64,000 nucleotides of DNA, from positions 48,265,811 through 48,329,810 of the forward strand of contig CM040085.1 of NCBI GenBank assembly GCA_022496805.1. The letters run 5' to 3'. The DNA comes from Pohlia nutans (taxonomy: Eukaryota; Streptophyta; Bryopsida; Bryales; Mniaceae). Under the pieces are notes generated by a model. That model worked only from the letters and a program-made list of their open reading frames with translations. It searched no databases and was not told the DNA's origin. A program made the translations under genes and the position numbers. Shown here piece by piece: positions 22,829 through 35,190 of the stretch (positions are counted from its first letter, which is position 1; each line of letters opens with the position of its first letter).

Positions 22829-24871
22829 ATGGCACCCTCAGACAAGACCACGGAATCACGACGCACAGCCCACTCTCTTCGATCAGCAGACAACGACAAC
22901 AAAAAGAAGAAGATAACAATTTGTATGGAGTCCCTTGCCCTTCACAGTCTCTCACACCCTGTTGATGTTGATGGAGGCCCCATTGCTATTTGGGACTACC
23001 CTAAAGGATGTAGCAGACTGCCGGGGTCACCTCCGAGCCGCAAAAATTCCGCTTCTTCCAGCAAGAGAACCCGCCGCAAACTCATCACTGACACGCACTC
23101 GGACTCAGATGGCTCACCTCACTCATCAGGCCACGCCTCAATATCTCGCCGGGAGACTCAACCGCCAACCTCTGAACACCAGACTGCAGCTGCCGACAGC
23201 ATCCAAATGGAGCACGCATAGCCAGTAGAAGAGGATGATGAATTTCTCATTCTGGCCCCAAATGCCACAATCGAAGCCACACCACAGACGCCCCCCGCCG
23301 CCCCACTGCCACCACCAGAACTTCCACAAGGTGAACCGAATCAGTATTTTCCTTTTCTATAGTATTCTTTTTTAGTTCATGAAGCTCTCAACATAGCCTC
23401 AGGAATGACCCCCTCTTTACCTTTCACAGTAGAATACTTAGCATCCAAAGGAACCCCTGACACAGAAATCTATGAGTACTTTCATTGTTGCCATGCTTTC
23501 CCTTACGTCCTCCAACAGCTCTTTCCTACCACTAGGCCAAACAGTGTCACATGACAGTATTATCATCTCACACAGATCCCCCAGGAATCAGAGATAGACT
23601 TAGCTACTGGCCTCTCACCAACATACCCAATTACTATTAGATTTGACACTCATTACGATAATATGTCGAAATTAGAAGTTCAACAAGCCGCCATTAGCCG
23701 TCTAGAAACCATGCGCATCCCTCTTGCTAGCAGATTTCGAGAACCCGTAGCAGCCATAATTTTGCAACAAAACGCCGGATGGCTAGGTTTTCTCAAAATT
23801 GACCTACTAAACCCGTCAATCGACGGAATTGCCCTCTTGCAAGGCCATAGACTTTTTACACTAAAAATACAAAACGGGGAATACACCATAGGGAAAGCCG
23901 AGAAAGGGTTTGAATTCCTTTCTACTGCTAGCAACAGTCACCTAAACCTCTAAAGCCCTATGCTCAATAGATTCAATTCGAGACAACTTCTTGGCGAATT
24001 AATTAGACTAGGTTACTCCTCCGGACAAAGCCTAGAAATCATCGGGGTAGCTAAAAAATCCCAAGAAAAAGTAACCGTAGACATCACCGTAGCATCTGAG
24101 CGTACCAAAGTTTACATGACCCAATACCCTCTCATCCTCAACGGGGACCGCATTACTGTCACAGCTACACCGCATCCATCATCACAGGCCAAGACACCAG
24201 GTGCAGCACTTACGACAACAGTCATAATCAAGAACATACCTCTTCAGTATTCTCAATCCCAGGTTACCCTCGCCCTTCACCGACTAATGGGTGCCAAGAA
24301 CATGATCTCCATCTCGTACTCAAATGCCGATAATGACTCCATTGGACGACACGAGGGCACAGCCCTCATTCGCTACTTAAATGCAGCGATCTATACGTAC
24401 TGGAGTCACCGCCATGCTTTTCCCTTCCTGAGCAAGTTCGTCGATTTTGTCCCCTATCGCCGCAGTATCGCAGGCTCCAACCCGAATGAAGAGTCAAAGG
24501 CACATGACACACGCCCAACCAGAGAGATCATTTAAGACAAGATTTCCGCCTTCAAGAACGAGCTCGCTCCGAGCCCATCCCTCTCTCAGTTCGAGGACTC
24601 CATCAAAAGCGTCGAAGGCTGCCTTGAGAAGAAATTGGACGGCCTCAGGGACACTGTCAACTCCCATACCACCAAGGCAATCGATGTCTCCTCTGCTGCA
24701 AACGCATCCCGACATGCGCACATCCTACGACAGCTCCAATCGCTCACCCGCGCCTCGCAAGAATACAACAACAAAATCGTTGGCATCACCTCCGCAATAG
24801 CCTAGGGTGAGGACGAACTCCAGTCTGCCCGGCCTTCCACACTACAGCCCTCCAGTATGCTAGATGATTAG
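22829..24871 (+). pseudogene. LINE ORF1 (RNA-binding/coiled-coil type), with in-frame stops
   Basis: One reading frame runs from ATG 22829 to the TAG at 24869 without a frameshift, about 680 codons, but is broken by six stops: TAG 23219, TAG 23360, TGA 23552, TAA 23951, TAA 24533, TAG 24803. The N-terminal part is basic, Ser-rich and Arg/Lys-rich (NDNNKKKK, SKRTRRK), suiting nucleic-acid binding. The middle ('TTTVIIKNIPLQYSQSQ' ... 'EGTALIRYLNAA', about 24207-24390) has the pattern of an RRM: an RNP2-like first strand and an RNP1-like third. The end (about 24540-24800) has heptad-like spacing consistent with a coiled coil. In LINEs ORF1p coats the RNA. Function inferred from position and these patterns. 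Confidence 0.55.
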
Positions 24872-25294
24872 ACACAATCAACTAAGCTTTAGCTGCCACT
24901 TCTATCTTGTAATTCTACTTGCTGTGGTTTCAGCACAATCAATCTCATACTTCCGCACTTCTGAAATTGAGCCTCAAACCCTAATTCTCTACACTCACTC
25001 TCTCTGCCCCAGCACAATGCCAATTCTCTCGAATTGCTACAAAACAACTCAACCTATCCCCCCATACGTCAACACACACCTCTCTGCAGCCATTCGATAC
25101 ACGCTAAGCCCTACGCATGCAACTGCCACATCGGCCGATAGTCCCTGGACTGCCCCTCCTCGACCTCGACCAAACCTTCAGAACCGGCAATACCTGCCTC
25201 AAAAACCCCCTGTCCGTACATCCATACCTGGGCATACTCCCACCAAACTGTCCAGTCACTCCTCGCATTAACTCACCACAACCTTCAATCCACG

Positions 25295-26455
25295 TTGTAC
25301 CCACAACAATTCTCTATGTTAAAACCACACCCTACTCAAAGCCACAAAAATTACAAAAACAATTGTCTTGGCCTCCCGGCCTCGACAAAAAATAAATGGT
25401 CTCGGCCTACCGGCCTCGACCAAATATACGCACAAATCCCCCCTTACACTTCCCAAAATCCACACCCACACCCAAACCTTCAAAACACACTAGACCAAAA
25501 ATTTATAGCAAACATAACTCTCGAACCCTTCCAAAAAAATTCTAAAACCACAAACCCCAACTCTTCACCCAACCCACAACCATACACACAAAAAACCTAC
25601 ATTATTTTCTGGGAAAATTCCCCAAAAGAGCAACCCATCCCTAACCTCTTCTCTAAAACTATCATACAACTATACAAATACATCAAGCTATATCTATCCA
25701 ATTCAACACTAAAAACATACTATGGATACTTTGTCCCCAATTCCCTATTCCTACTATCTTGTGGTGATATAGAATCTAATCCTGGGCCTATGCCAAACAT
25801 ACTAAATACACATCCATCATCACACAAAAGACGGAGCAAAACCTACTTCATCCCATGCACTATAAAATTATACCCGGAATATCAACGCTTAGCTAAAACT
25901 TTTTCACCCATTATCCAAATTACACATCAAAACCACCCCAATAGTGCCCAAGACTACCCACACTTCACTAGATACATCCAACAAAATCCACAATTTCCTC
26001 CTCCACACATACTATATGCCGTTATCACCACAATCAGCCCCAAATTAGAAACATGTGACCACCAACTTATCCAAATCCTATACCCAGATTGGACAACCAC
26101 TCTTCTCCAACAACTCTCATCACTACCTAACCCACCAGAAAGACATATAATCTCCCCACACCCATACTCCCAATTTACAAACTCCAATCAAACCATCATT
26201 AATCCTCCAAACTCTATCCACAAAGAAGTTTATGAATTTATCAACCAAAATAATCATAACTCATTAAACCTCCAAACTCTCCTAAACAAATTTCCTTTCT
26301 TATCAAAAAGCCTTCTCACAGAAAGCCTCAAATGCCAAGAACCCATAACTGAATACTCACACCCCCCACCCCTCATGGTCATATTCGATATATTGAAACT
26401 TTTAGCTGATTTTGAGACAGAATGCCAGTTATTCAAAAATTCATTTAAAAAATAA
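25295..26455 (+). CDS. LINE middle ORF with 2A-like ribosome-skipping motif
   Basis: A 386-codon ORF ending at TAA 26453-26455. Residues about 149-165 read NSLFLLSCGDIESNPGP (coding 25739-25789), which fits the 2A consensus D-(V/I)-E-x-N-P-G-P with the usual hydrophobic run before it. Skipping would fall between Gly164 and Pro165, releasing a product of about 222 residues starting Pro-Met. That product (HPSSHKRRSK, then mostly helical, Asn/Pro-rich) was not recognised. 2A-like motifs are known in L1Tc-type and CR1/Rex1-type LINEs of protists and animals. Whether the true N-terminus lies upstream in another frame (24864-25271 is also open) is unclear. This ORF has no internal stop, unlike its neighbours. 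Confidence 0.7.
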   Translation: MYPQQFSMLKPHPTQSHKNYKNNCLGLPASTKNKWSRPTGLDQIYAQIPPYTSQNPHPHPNLQNTLDQKFIANITLEPFQKNSKTTNPNSSPNPQPYTQKTYIIFWENSPKEQPIPNLFSKTIIQLYKYIKLYLSNSTLKTYYGYFVPNSLFLLSCGDIESNPGPMPNILNTHPSSHKRRSKTYFIPCTIKLYPEYQRLAKTFSPIIQITHQNHPNSAQDYPHFTRYIQQNPQFPPPHILYAVITTISPKLETCDHQLIQILYPDWTTTLLQQLSSLPNPPERHIISPHPYSQFTNSNQTIINPPNSIHKEVYEFINQNNHNSLNLQTLLNKFPFLSKSLLTESLKCQEPITEYSHPPPLMVIFDILKLLADFETECQLFKNSFKK

Positions 26456-26621
26456 TAATTGAAACCAAAAAAAAATTAATGCTTAAATAGTGATTCTATA
26501 ATGAAATTCCAAAAGGTGGTGTTGTTAAATATTTATAAAAAAATAGTAGTAAGGAGATAAAACGGTTTATCTTCGAGTCAAAGATAAAAATGAGACTGCG
26601 GAAAGTCTCAATATAACAAAT
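26456..26621 (+). promoter_or_regulatory. structured inter-ORF segment before LINE ORF2
   Basis: 166 bases rich in A, T and G, unlike the A/C-rich ORFs around it. It holds three short complementary tracts: AGATAAA (26555-26561) pairs with TTTATCT (26566-26572) round an ACGG loop, or TTTATCTT (26566-26573) pairs with AAGATAAA (26581-26588). A third hairpin TGAGACT-GCGGAA-AGTCTCA (26591-26610) ends 11 bases before the ORF2 ATG. It could guide ORF2 translation by reinitiation or internal entry. Inference from pairing only. Confidence 0.4.
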
Positions 26622-29600
26622 ATGGCCTTCCTCCCAAATACCCCCCCTCCTCCCACACAACCCATAATTAACACCAGTCATTAGACACACATTATTTCAT
26701 GGAACGCCTCCTCACTCAGCAGTGCACTATCCAATCTTCAACAACTGATAACAAACACGCCAAATAAACCCGCAATTATCATAATCCAAGAAACCAAACT
26801 AACAGCCACCAAATCTACAACATACATACAAAAACTTTTTCCACAGTACAAACTAATATTTAACAATACACACGTACTAACAAGATGTATACAACAACGT
26901 ATGCCATATACCCCCGCCAGAGGTGGACTACTAACCTTAATCAACCAAGAATATGCATACCCTGGGAACATCCAAAAACTCCCAACCCCAGCAGCCATAT
27001 CCCCATACTTACAAATAATCCAAATTAATAACCTACCCTTACAACCCTGGCTGCTACTACACCTATATATATCATCCTATGAAAATGACACAATACACAT
27101 CCCACTAATACAACAGCATATCACACAACAAATCAACACACACCCGAATCACATAATCATTCTTTGCGGTGACTTCAATAGAGACATAGCCCTAATAGGA
27201 AGATACAACGAACATCACATAACACCCCCCCAACCAGAGGACATTGCATGGCGTACCTTCACTGACAACCTACAACTAACATACATCTCAACTAATAGTC
27301 CGTACTCCCGACAAGGTGGCCAAAATTATACCCAAACTAGCCTAATTGACGGATACTTCATTAAAATACCAAATAACACTCTATACACCTCCACCACTAA
27401 CCATAACCATAATTTCAACTCAAACCACTCACCCGTTACATTACACATACCACCCAACACGCTTCTAGCACGTCCAACCCCAAAACCCATTGATAAACCT
27501 CCACGGATACTATACCCCATACCACAAGCTAACCTTGAACAATTCAAAATAGAATTTTTTTGAAGAAAACGCTATTCAAATCAATGACCTCGCAAACACA
27601 CTAAAAAACAATCAACTTACCCCCACTCAATGACAAACATCATGCAAAGCCTTAGGCCTCCTTATACAAAAAAATTCAGATAAAGTACAAGAAACCTGCA
27701 GCGCCCCACCACTCCCTCAACTTACCCACCACACCTCCCAGCAAGGAGGATTCCTGCCAAGAAAACTCCAAAAACAATGGAAAAATCACCTATCTACATA
27801 TCACCTCATCCGCAAAACAATTTACATAACAAAACATACACCAAACTGGCAAACACACCCAATACTAAACAAACTACGTAACCACACCCACGCAAATATT
27901 CCACCACCACCAACCCAAGAACACCACCAACCATTATGGATCAAAGAAATAACAGACATAGCGAAAACAGCACATGCCCAAGCCCGCAAAATCACCTCAA
28001 AATATACTCGAGATTGTGTTAAAAAAGCCATAACTAAATATCGGCAACTATATGAAAAAAGCCCAAAGAAAATAAACAAAAGAGTATTTAAAAACCAAGA
28101 AACCCCCCCACTAGACTGCATTGCTGACAGCCACAACAACATCCTCACTAATCCCGAAGATATAGCCAATAAAATCTTTAAACAACAATCAATTAGTAAT
28201 CGTCCTATAGTCCCGACATGCTATTACCAACCAAACCACCCTCTACACTGCACATGTGGAGTCAGACAATACCCATGGCATGACATAGACGAATTTGTGA
28301 TTGACAAAAGAGGTTCCCCACAAACCCCACTCCATGAATACTTTGACCAAGAATTATATAACATTTGCCTAAAAAACCTAGCCAATAATAAAACCCCTAG
28401 CCCAGACAAAATCTCTAACACCATACTAAAAAATATGCTTGACAGCTTCCACACCCTCCTCTTCCTCTTTGTTATGCACTGTTACAAACAAAACAAATTC
28501 CCGAATCATGGAAAACAAGCCTCACTATACTCCTTTTCAAAAAAGGTGATTCCTTTTTATTACCCAATCATAGACCTATTGCCCTTGCTAACACAATCTA
28601 CAAATTCTTCACTAGCTCTCTAACTTTCATCTTATCTGCATACGGTGAAAAACATCAAATCCTCCATGATAGCCAAGAAGGATTCATAGTAGAACGAAGT
28701 ACATTCCAACAACTCCAACTTCTCATAGCAGCCCTCGAAGATGCACGCTTTACAAACCAAGACATATTTTTACTATACATCGATTTCAAAAATGTATTTG
28801 GTTCACTAGACCACGCTAGACTATTAACCATAATAAAAGACCTTGGCTACCTAGAAGACTCCACACAACTTATAGGTTATATCTACTCTAACTCACACAC
28901 TATATATTCAGGTGAATACTTTGGTAAGAACACGCAATTCGCTATTTATGTACTTGGCCAAGTGCGCTCATTTCATAAACATACTTGACTTTAAAAAAAA
29001 TTGGTTAAAAAGTTCTCTAAAAACATCAATGTTGTCATTCTACAATCACTTAAATTGTAAATAAATAATTATTTTAATTATTTTTTATTCTTTTCTTTAT
29101 CTTTTCTTTTATCTTTTCTTTTATCTTTTCTTTTATCTTTTCTTTTATGTTTTCTTTTATGTTTTCTTTTTTATCTTGATTTCTTTCTTGTCTCCCTCTT
29201 GTTTTTTTTTTGTCTTTCTTTTTGTCTTCCTTTTTGTCTTCCTTTTTTTTTTTTCTTCTACTTTTTCTTCAGTTGTGGCTGCTGAACCCTAAATAATGGG
29301 AGCAAACCCAAAAAAATAAAATAATAATAATAATAAAATTATTTATTTATTTATTTATTTTTGGGTTGACCATGGGGTGCTGCTGAACCCGAAATGGCAG
29401 CCGCCAAAATAATAATAATAATAATAATAATAAATTTTTTGGGTTTTTTTTTTAAATTTTGCTATTTTTAGCCTCGGGTGCGCGGCCGCGCACCCTAAGA
29501 CCCTCCCATCTCTCTTCTCCCTCTTCCCTCTCCTCATATATATAGGGGAGAGGAGAGGGGAGGGAGAGGGGGTGGGAGAGTGAATGGGAGACCCTCTCCT

Positions 29601-32600
29601 CTCCCCTATATATATGAGGAGAGGAGAGAGATGGAGAAGAGAGGGAGATGAAGAGGGAGATGAAGATGGAAATGAGGGAGATGGGAGGGTCTTAGGGTGC
29701 GCAGTAGCGCACCCTAGCGGCTTAAAATATATATATATTTTTAAAAACGAAAAATAATAATAATAATAATAATAATAATTTTTTTTTTTTTTGGGCGACC
29801 GCCATTTAGGGTTCAGTAGCACCCCACGGCCAACCAAAAGATTTTATTTATTTTTATTTTTATTTTTATTTTTTAATATTTGGCGGCTGCCATTTCAGGT
29901 TCAGTAGCACCCCATGGTCAACCCAAAAAAAAAAAAAAAAAAAAGATTTTTTTTTAATTTTAATTTTAATTTTTTTTTTTGTTTTGGGTTTGTTCCCATT
30001 GTTTAGGGTTCAGCAGCCACAACTGAAAAAAAAAGTAGAAGAAAAAAAAGACAAGGAAGACAAAAAGAAAGACGAAAGAAAGACAAGAAGAAAGACAAGA
30101 GGGAGACAAGAAAGAAGACAAGAAAGAAGACAAGAAAGAAATCAAGATAAAAAATAAAATATAAAAGAAAAGATAAAGATAAGAATAAAAAACAATTAAA
30201 ATAATTATTTGTTTACAATGTAAGGGATTGAAGAAAGACAATAATCGTTGTGTTTTTTAAAAAAAAGTTAAAAATAAATAAATTATGTGCTTGGGGACCA
30301 AGTGCATGATTATATGGCCAAGTGCGTAAATAGCGAATTGTGTGTTTAAGACAAAACCAATCCCAATTCAAAGAGGCACTATTCAAGGAGATACATTAAG
30401 TCCTTACTTATTTCTCATCTTTTTGGAACCCCTCCTACGCTGGCTACATAGAGGCTCTAATGGTTACACATTCGGCACATCCAAAATAATTGTTACCTCC
30501 GCAGCATACGCAGATGATCTAGCAGCCATATCCAACAACCTCAAATCACTACAACTCCAACTAGACAAATTAGATAAATTTTGCAAATGGTCTAGCATGG
30601 ACCTAGGAGTACCCAAATGTGCAATCACAGGCTGCCCCAATCAATCCAAAACCAAACCTCAGAACTTCAAAAATTACATACAAAACCACAACATAAACTA
30701 TAGAAACCAACCAATTCCAATACTCCATCAAAACGAGCCATACACATACCTAGGCATACAAATGGAAACTACAAATGGAAACTACAAACACATATCACAA
30801 CTAACAAAATCAAGGACCAATGCAAACAATTAACAACCTGCCCAGCAACAATCAAACAAAAGATCAACATGGTTGACACTGTTATTTGAGCAGGCATAGC
30901 CTACAGTTTCTATGTAGTCCCTTACTCCCTTCCCACTATCAAAAAATTAGATAAAAGAATCATTGGAATCCAAAAAACAATTTGTGGTTTACCCAAATAT
31001 ACAGCAAATGTTATAACACAACTCCCCCATGAACTCTTCGGCCTAGAAACCTTCTCTCTAAAAAATGCCTATCTTCGCTACATAGGCGAACAACTCCGTA
31101 ATGCACTCAATGACCCCGGCAGACTTGGGATAATATACAGAGGCCTCACTCAACACATACTAGCAAAATTCGGTGGAGCAGAAGAAATCCCCCGCATTAA
31201 ACACCAAGATTGTGTCCGTTCACCCACTACCCGCACACTATATCTCTTAAAACACGTCGGAGGAATACATCTCAAAAGCACAAACAAACACTTCCAACTC
31301 CACGCCACAGAAATAGAATCTCAATGGCTGTCACAAGCTTTCTCCGTACTCCCTCAACTCGATCCTAAAATCTCTCTCAAATTAATCAACAAACTTCTAC
31401 TCTACAACATACATAAAATAAAACACATCACCCTTTCTAATGGCACCACTCTCATGTCACCTAAAGACTTCAAAACATACTATAAAACTCCAACCAAACT
31501 AATAAAAAGAACCCTAAAAATTGCACAAAAACTCTTCTGTTACCCCAGTTGTACACTAGAATGTCCAAATCCTTGCCAAAGACACCCCCCCCCCCCCCCC
31601 ACGTACACTAAAAGCACAATACATATCAGACAACCATACCCACATACCACCACTACCAATACAACCCCTACACCTACTAGAACCTTTACCCCCCATATAC
31701 CCACCCCACTACCAGCAATAAAAAACAACCCAATCCAATTCCCCATCCATACTATAATCAACCATAAATCACATAAAACCGTAGATAAATACAAAATCCC
31801 CAAAAATTATACCGCATACCTTTGCCAATGGGCAACCCAACAAAACACCACATATAACAAATGGCTGCCACAACGTGACCTCTTCCCCTTAAATCAGCCA
31901 ACAGTCATCCAGCATAACCTAAACCCATTAACCAATTATTACACAAAACACCGACATAACTATTACAAAAAAATCCTAAACACACATTTCACAGCCACAC
32001 AACACAAAGATACACGATATATCCCACCTCCCACATCCATACCACTCACACGTATCTCTATAGAAGAATGTAACCCCGAAAAAGATATCCTCACCAATAC
32101 CAATACCATACAAACACAAAACGAACTCACTCACATATACAAAGCTAATGGTAGACACCTCATCACCATCCCCACCACTAGAATCAATTGGCTATGGCAA
32201 CAATAGAATTAATCCATATCAACCACGTATAACCTCGTATCACCCCCACAACCATTTGAAACAGAGATAGTATGGCTATTCCAACGCTATAAATATCGCA
32301 TCCGGCCCCAAAAAAGATCCCCTAAAAGTATCCCAACACACTCTCCCAACCCCCTTGCTCGACTCCCTCATAACTATATTCAACATTACTCACTCGTACT
32401 TCTCATCCCCGATTACCTGCTCAACGAAAATACAAAGCTTCTACTCCCCATTTACTAGAGATAAATTTTTTGGCTCACTCGGCAAAGCCTTCCAATACAA
32501 ATGGAGAGGCATCGGGTATGCCCACCCACACAACGAAGAAATGGCTCACCAAGCAATACACTGGGCTCGCCTAGCAGCCAAAAATGACCCCAACACCATT

Positions 32601-34440
32601 ACCATACTAACCATCCCAGACCCGAAATGGTATGAAAATTACTCACCACACCTCGGCCCATTCCCCGACACACACGTAATTTCCCACTTTGCCGCTGATA
32701 CAATCACATATATAGAACCCACAATCCCCCCCGAAATAAACAAGCCAAGAATAGAACCACTTACAATTCATATTTTCTACATACACCACCAACATCAAAA
32801 CATAAGCACATCTAACCAAATGGACATACTAAAAACAACAATAAACAACCTACAAATACGACAATATCATATACCACCCATCCCTCCCATTCCAGCCAAC
32901 ACAGTAGTTAATAAAAGCACCACATGGAACAAACTAATTTACCCACCAGAATACAACACACAAAATCACGATACACCCCCACTTCCAAACTTCGAAATAA
33001 ACCCCCACAAAAAATTCTCTGTGCAACAGAGTTACTTTACAGATGGCTCCTTCATACCACCAAAACTCCATGAAGATGGCTATTGGATACGCGAAAAAGC
33101 CGGCTATGGCATATACAACTCTACTAAACCAGAAATACAGATCACAAAACGACTACCAGGCTTACAAACCAGCTTCAGAGCAGAATTAATGGCCATTCAC
33201 AAAACTCTAAAAATCCTTACCACCAAATACCCAAACGAACCAGCCCACATATTCACAGATTGCCTTAATTGTATCTATGTACTCCAAACTCAAATAAAAC
33301 ACCCAACATTACATAGAAACCATGCTGACAAAACCATATTAGAATCAATGGTCGAAATGCTACTACAACGAACACAACCCACCACCTTACACAAAATCCG
33401 TGCTCATACCAACATCGAGGGAAATGAACAAGCAGACGCCTTGGCCAAACTTGGTACCTCATTAGAATATAAATTTGCAACAAAACCCCATGAATTTGCT
33501 CACACCACCCCATATTACTATCAAAAAGATGAATAGCCCGGTCCTGCAAGAAGACCTGACGAAGGACCGGTCAGATGCCTCGAAGAATACATCACAAAAT
33601 ATGATAGAAGAAAAAACCTTGATATCATGGCACAACACTTCCCCAATATCAACCCTGCCATTACAGATTCCTAGAAAACCTGTATTTTAAAATTTCGCAC
33701 TGGCCAATACATGGGTAATGCTAGAAAACAACTATTCTTCGGAATCGAAAGATTCCCATCCATTACATGCCCAATATATAACTCTCCAGATGCAGACACA
33801 TGGCTACACGTCCTCTTAAAATGTAACCACCACCATATCCACGCACTCAGAACTCGTCGACATAATAAAGCAGTATGGGAATTAAGACAACTCATATTAT
33901 CAACACAAAAACTAGATGTTACATCCTCATGAATGCAGGCAAATTTAACAATAATCCACAAGAAAACACAGTCCCCCCATGGCTTCTCCCATGCACATGT
34001 AACACACAAAGATGCCAATGCAATGCCCGACTTAAACTAGACCTTCTATGCATCAAAGGCCTCCCTTACCAAGAACCTCCCCCACCTCACCCGAATGACA
34101 ACCTCACCATACAATTTATAGAATTCACGTATTGTAATGACCGATTCCCACAAGACACAATAACCAATAAAATACTAAAATAACAACCTTTAATTCAAAG
34201 CATTACCAACCAAGGATGGCAAGTCGACCCTCTTATAGTAATTACTGCTGGCGCTAGAGGAACAACACACACCCCTTCAATAAAAATCCTTGAAAACAAA
34301 CTTAAACTCCCAGAAACCTCAATCAAAAATACATTCAAAAGAATAAATACCATAGCAATACACCATGCTGCATCAATCTTACTACATAAAAAAAAGATTG
34401 AAAACAACCAACCAATTCCCCAAATTTATGACCCTCCTTA
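26622..34440 (+). pseudogene. LINE ORF2: AP endonuclease, RT, RNase H, degenerate
   Basis: The APE-type endonuclease starts at ATG 26622 and, after a TAG at 26682, continues to 27563: 'IISWNASSLSS', 'IIQETK', 'LCGDFNRD', 'NSNHSPVTL'. A run of 7 T at 27554-27561 marks a frameshift. RT follows: 'NNKTPSPDKISN' (28385), a shift near 28500, 'NHRPIALANTIYK', 'LYIDFKNVFGSLDH', the foldback insertion, then 'RGTIQGDTLSPYLF' and the catalytic 'AYADDLAA' at about 30505. The thumb/linker pieces run 30840-32206. RNase H lies in 32355-33536: 'YFTDGSF', 'FRAELMAI', 'FTDCLN', 'AHTNIEGNEQADALAKLG'. A C-terminal finger-like 'CPIYNSPDADTWLHVLLKCNHHH' motif (about 33770-33835) follows. It performs target-primed reverse transcription in intact relatives; this copy cannot. 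Confidence 0.9.
28929..30346. mobile_element. foldback element, family FB, copy 2 (inside LINE RT)
   Basis: 1418 bp with ends AACACGCAATTCGCTATTTA and TAAATAGCGAATTGTGTGTT, the same termini as copy 1. Flanked by TAAG (28925-28928 and 30347-30350). The RT reading is in the same frame on both sides (GGT AAG before, ACA AAA after), so insertion with a 4-bp duplication explains the break. Both arms are inverted copies with CTT/GAA runs, the 'GTTGTGGCTGCTGAACCC' segment, ATA repeats (about 29410-29432 and 29757-29778) and G+A-rich centres. Confidence 0.9.
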
Positions 34441-34737
34441 GATATCACAAACCACACCACCACTATTTAAAATAAACAAGGGTTTTGTTAAAAGTGCAAT
34501 TCAATATGTAAAAGTGCACATGAACAATTTTTTGGAAATTTATAAATTTCATTGAAAATATGATCATTTTATAATTATCCTAGTAAGAAAAATAAAGAAT
34601 ATAGATATGGGTACATTTTAAGTTCATTATGCTTGATTATTGATCAAATTACAATTTTGTGATTTTTATAAAAAAAATTGAGTTAACAATAATATGAGAA
34701 ACCTTGCTAGAAATTTCTTATAATTTTAAATTATTTC

Positions 34738-35010
34738 TTATATTAATAATTCACAAACCCGAGTTCCCGGAATTATAATTTTTTGTATGAAAACCACTGC
34801 ATCATCTGGAGACAGTGGTTTACCATGTAATATATCACCAACAACCATATCTTGTAGCAGTCCACCTCCAACTTGTTTGTCATGAATGTCGTGAATAAAT
34901 ACATACCTTCGGTCCTGGGAATTGAGCGGGTTATTAATTTGCACCTCATAATTTCTATATGTACGATGCCGAACAAACGAGGGTGATCCATTTTGATCTC
35001 CAGCTTCCAT
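34738..35010 (-). CDS. short unrecognised ORF inside the TIR element
   Basis: 90 codons, minus strand, ending in AT-rich DNA. Segment 'RRYVFIHDIHDKQVGGGLLQDMVVGD' is normal in composition and looks like a captured or residual protein fragment rather than random reading. No domain recognised. It may be one exon of a longer broken gene. Confidence 0.25.
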   Translation of the reverse strand: MEAGDQNGSPSFVRHRTYRNYEVQINNPLNSQDRRYVFIHDIHDKQVGGGLLQDMVVGDILHGKPLSPDDAVVFIQKIIIPGTRVCELLI

Positions 35011-35190
35011 TGCTTCAAAGTTTCAATCCATATGATTTGTTTTAAGATAAAACAATGCCTGGTCATACAAAAAAAACCAAGATGATTGTAAGAACATGTT
35101 AAAAAAAAAGTTTTATGTAATTCAACAATAATCAAAATGGATGATGTAACTTTATGCCTTAGTTTCTTAAATGCGAACAAAATTAACTAT

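Noticed and set aside
22829..24871. Stop-codon reassignment or U-to-C RNA editing to explain the in-frame stops
   Set aside because: Such editing is known in organelles, not for nuclear retroelements. The same kind of stop occurs in other dead elements here, so decay is the simpler reading.
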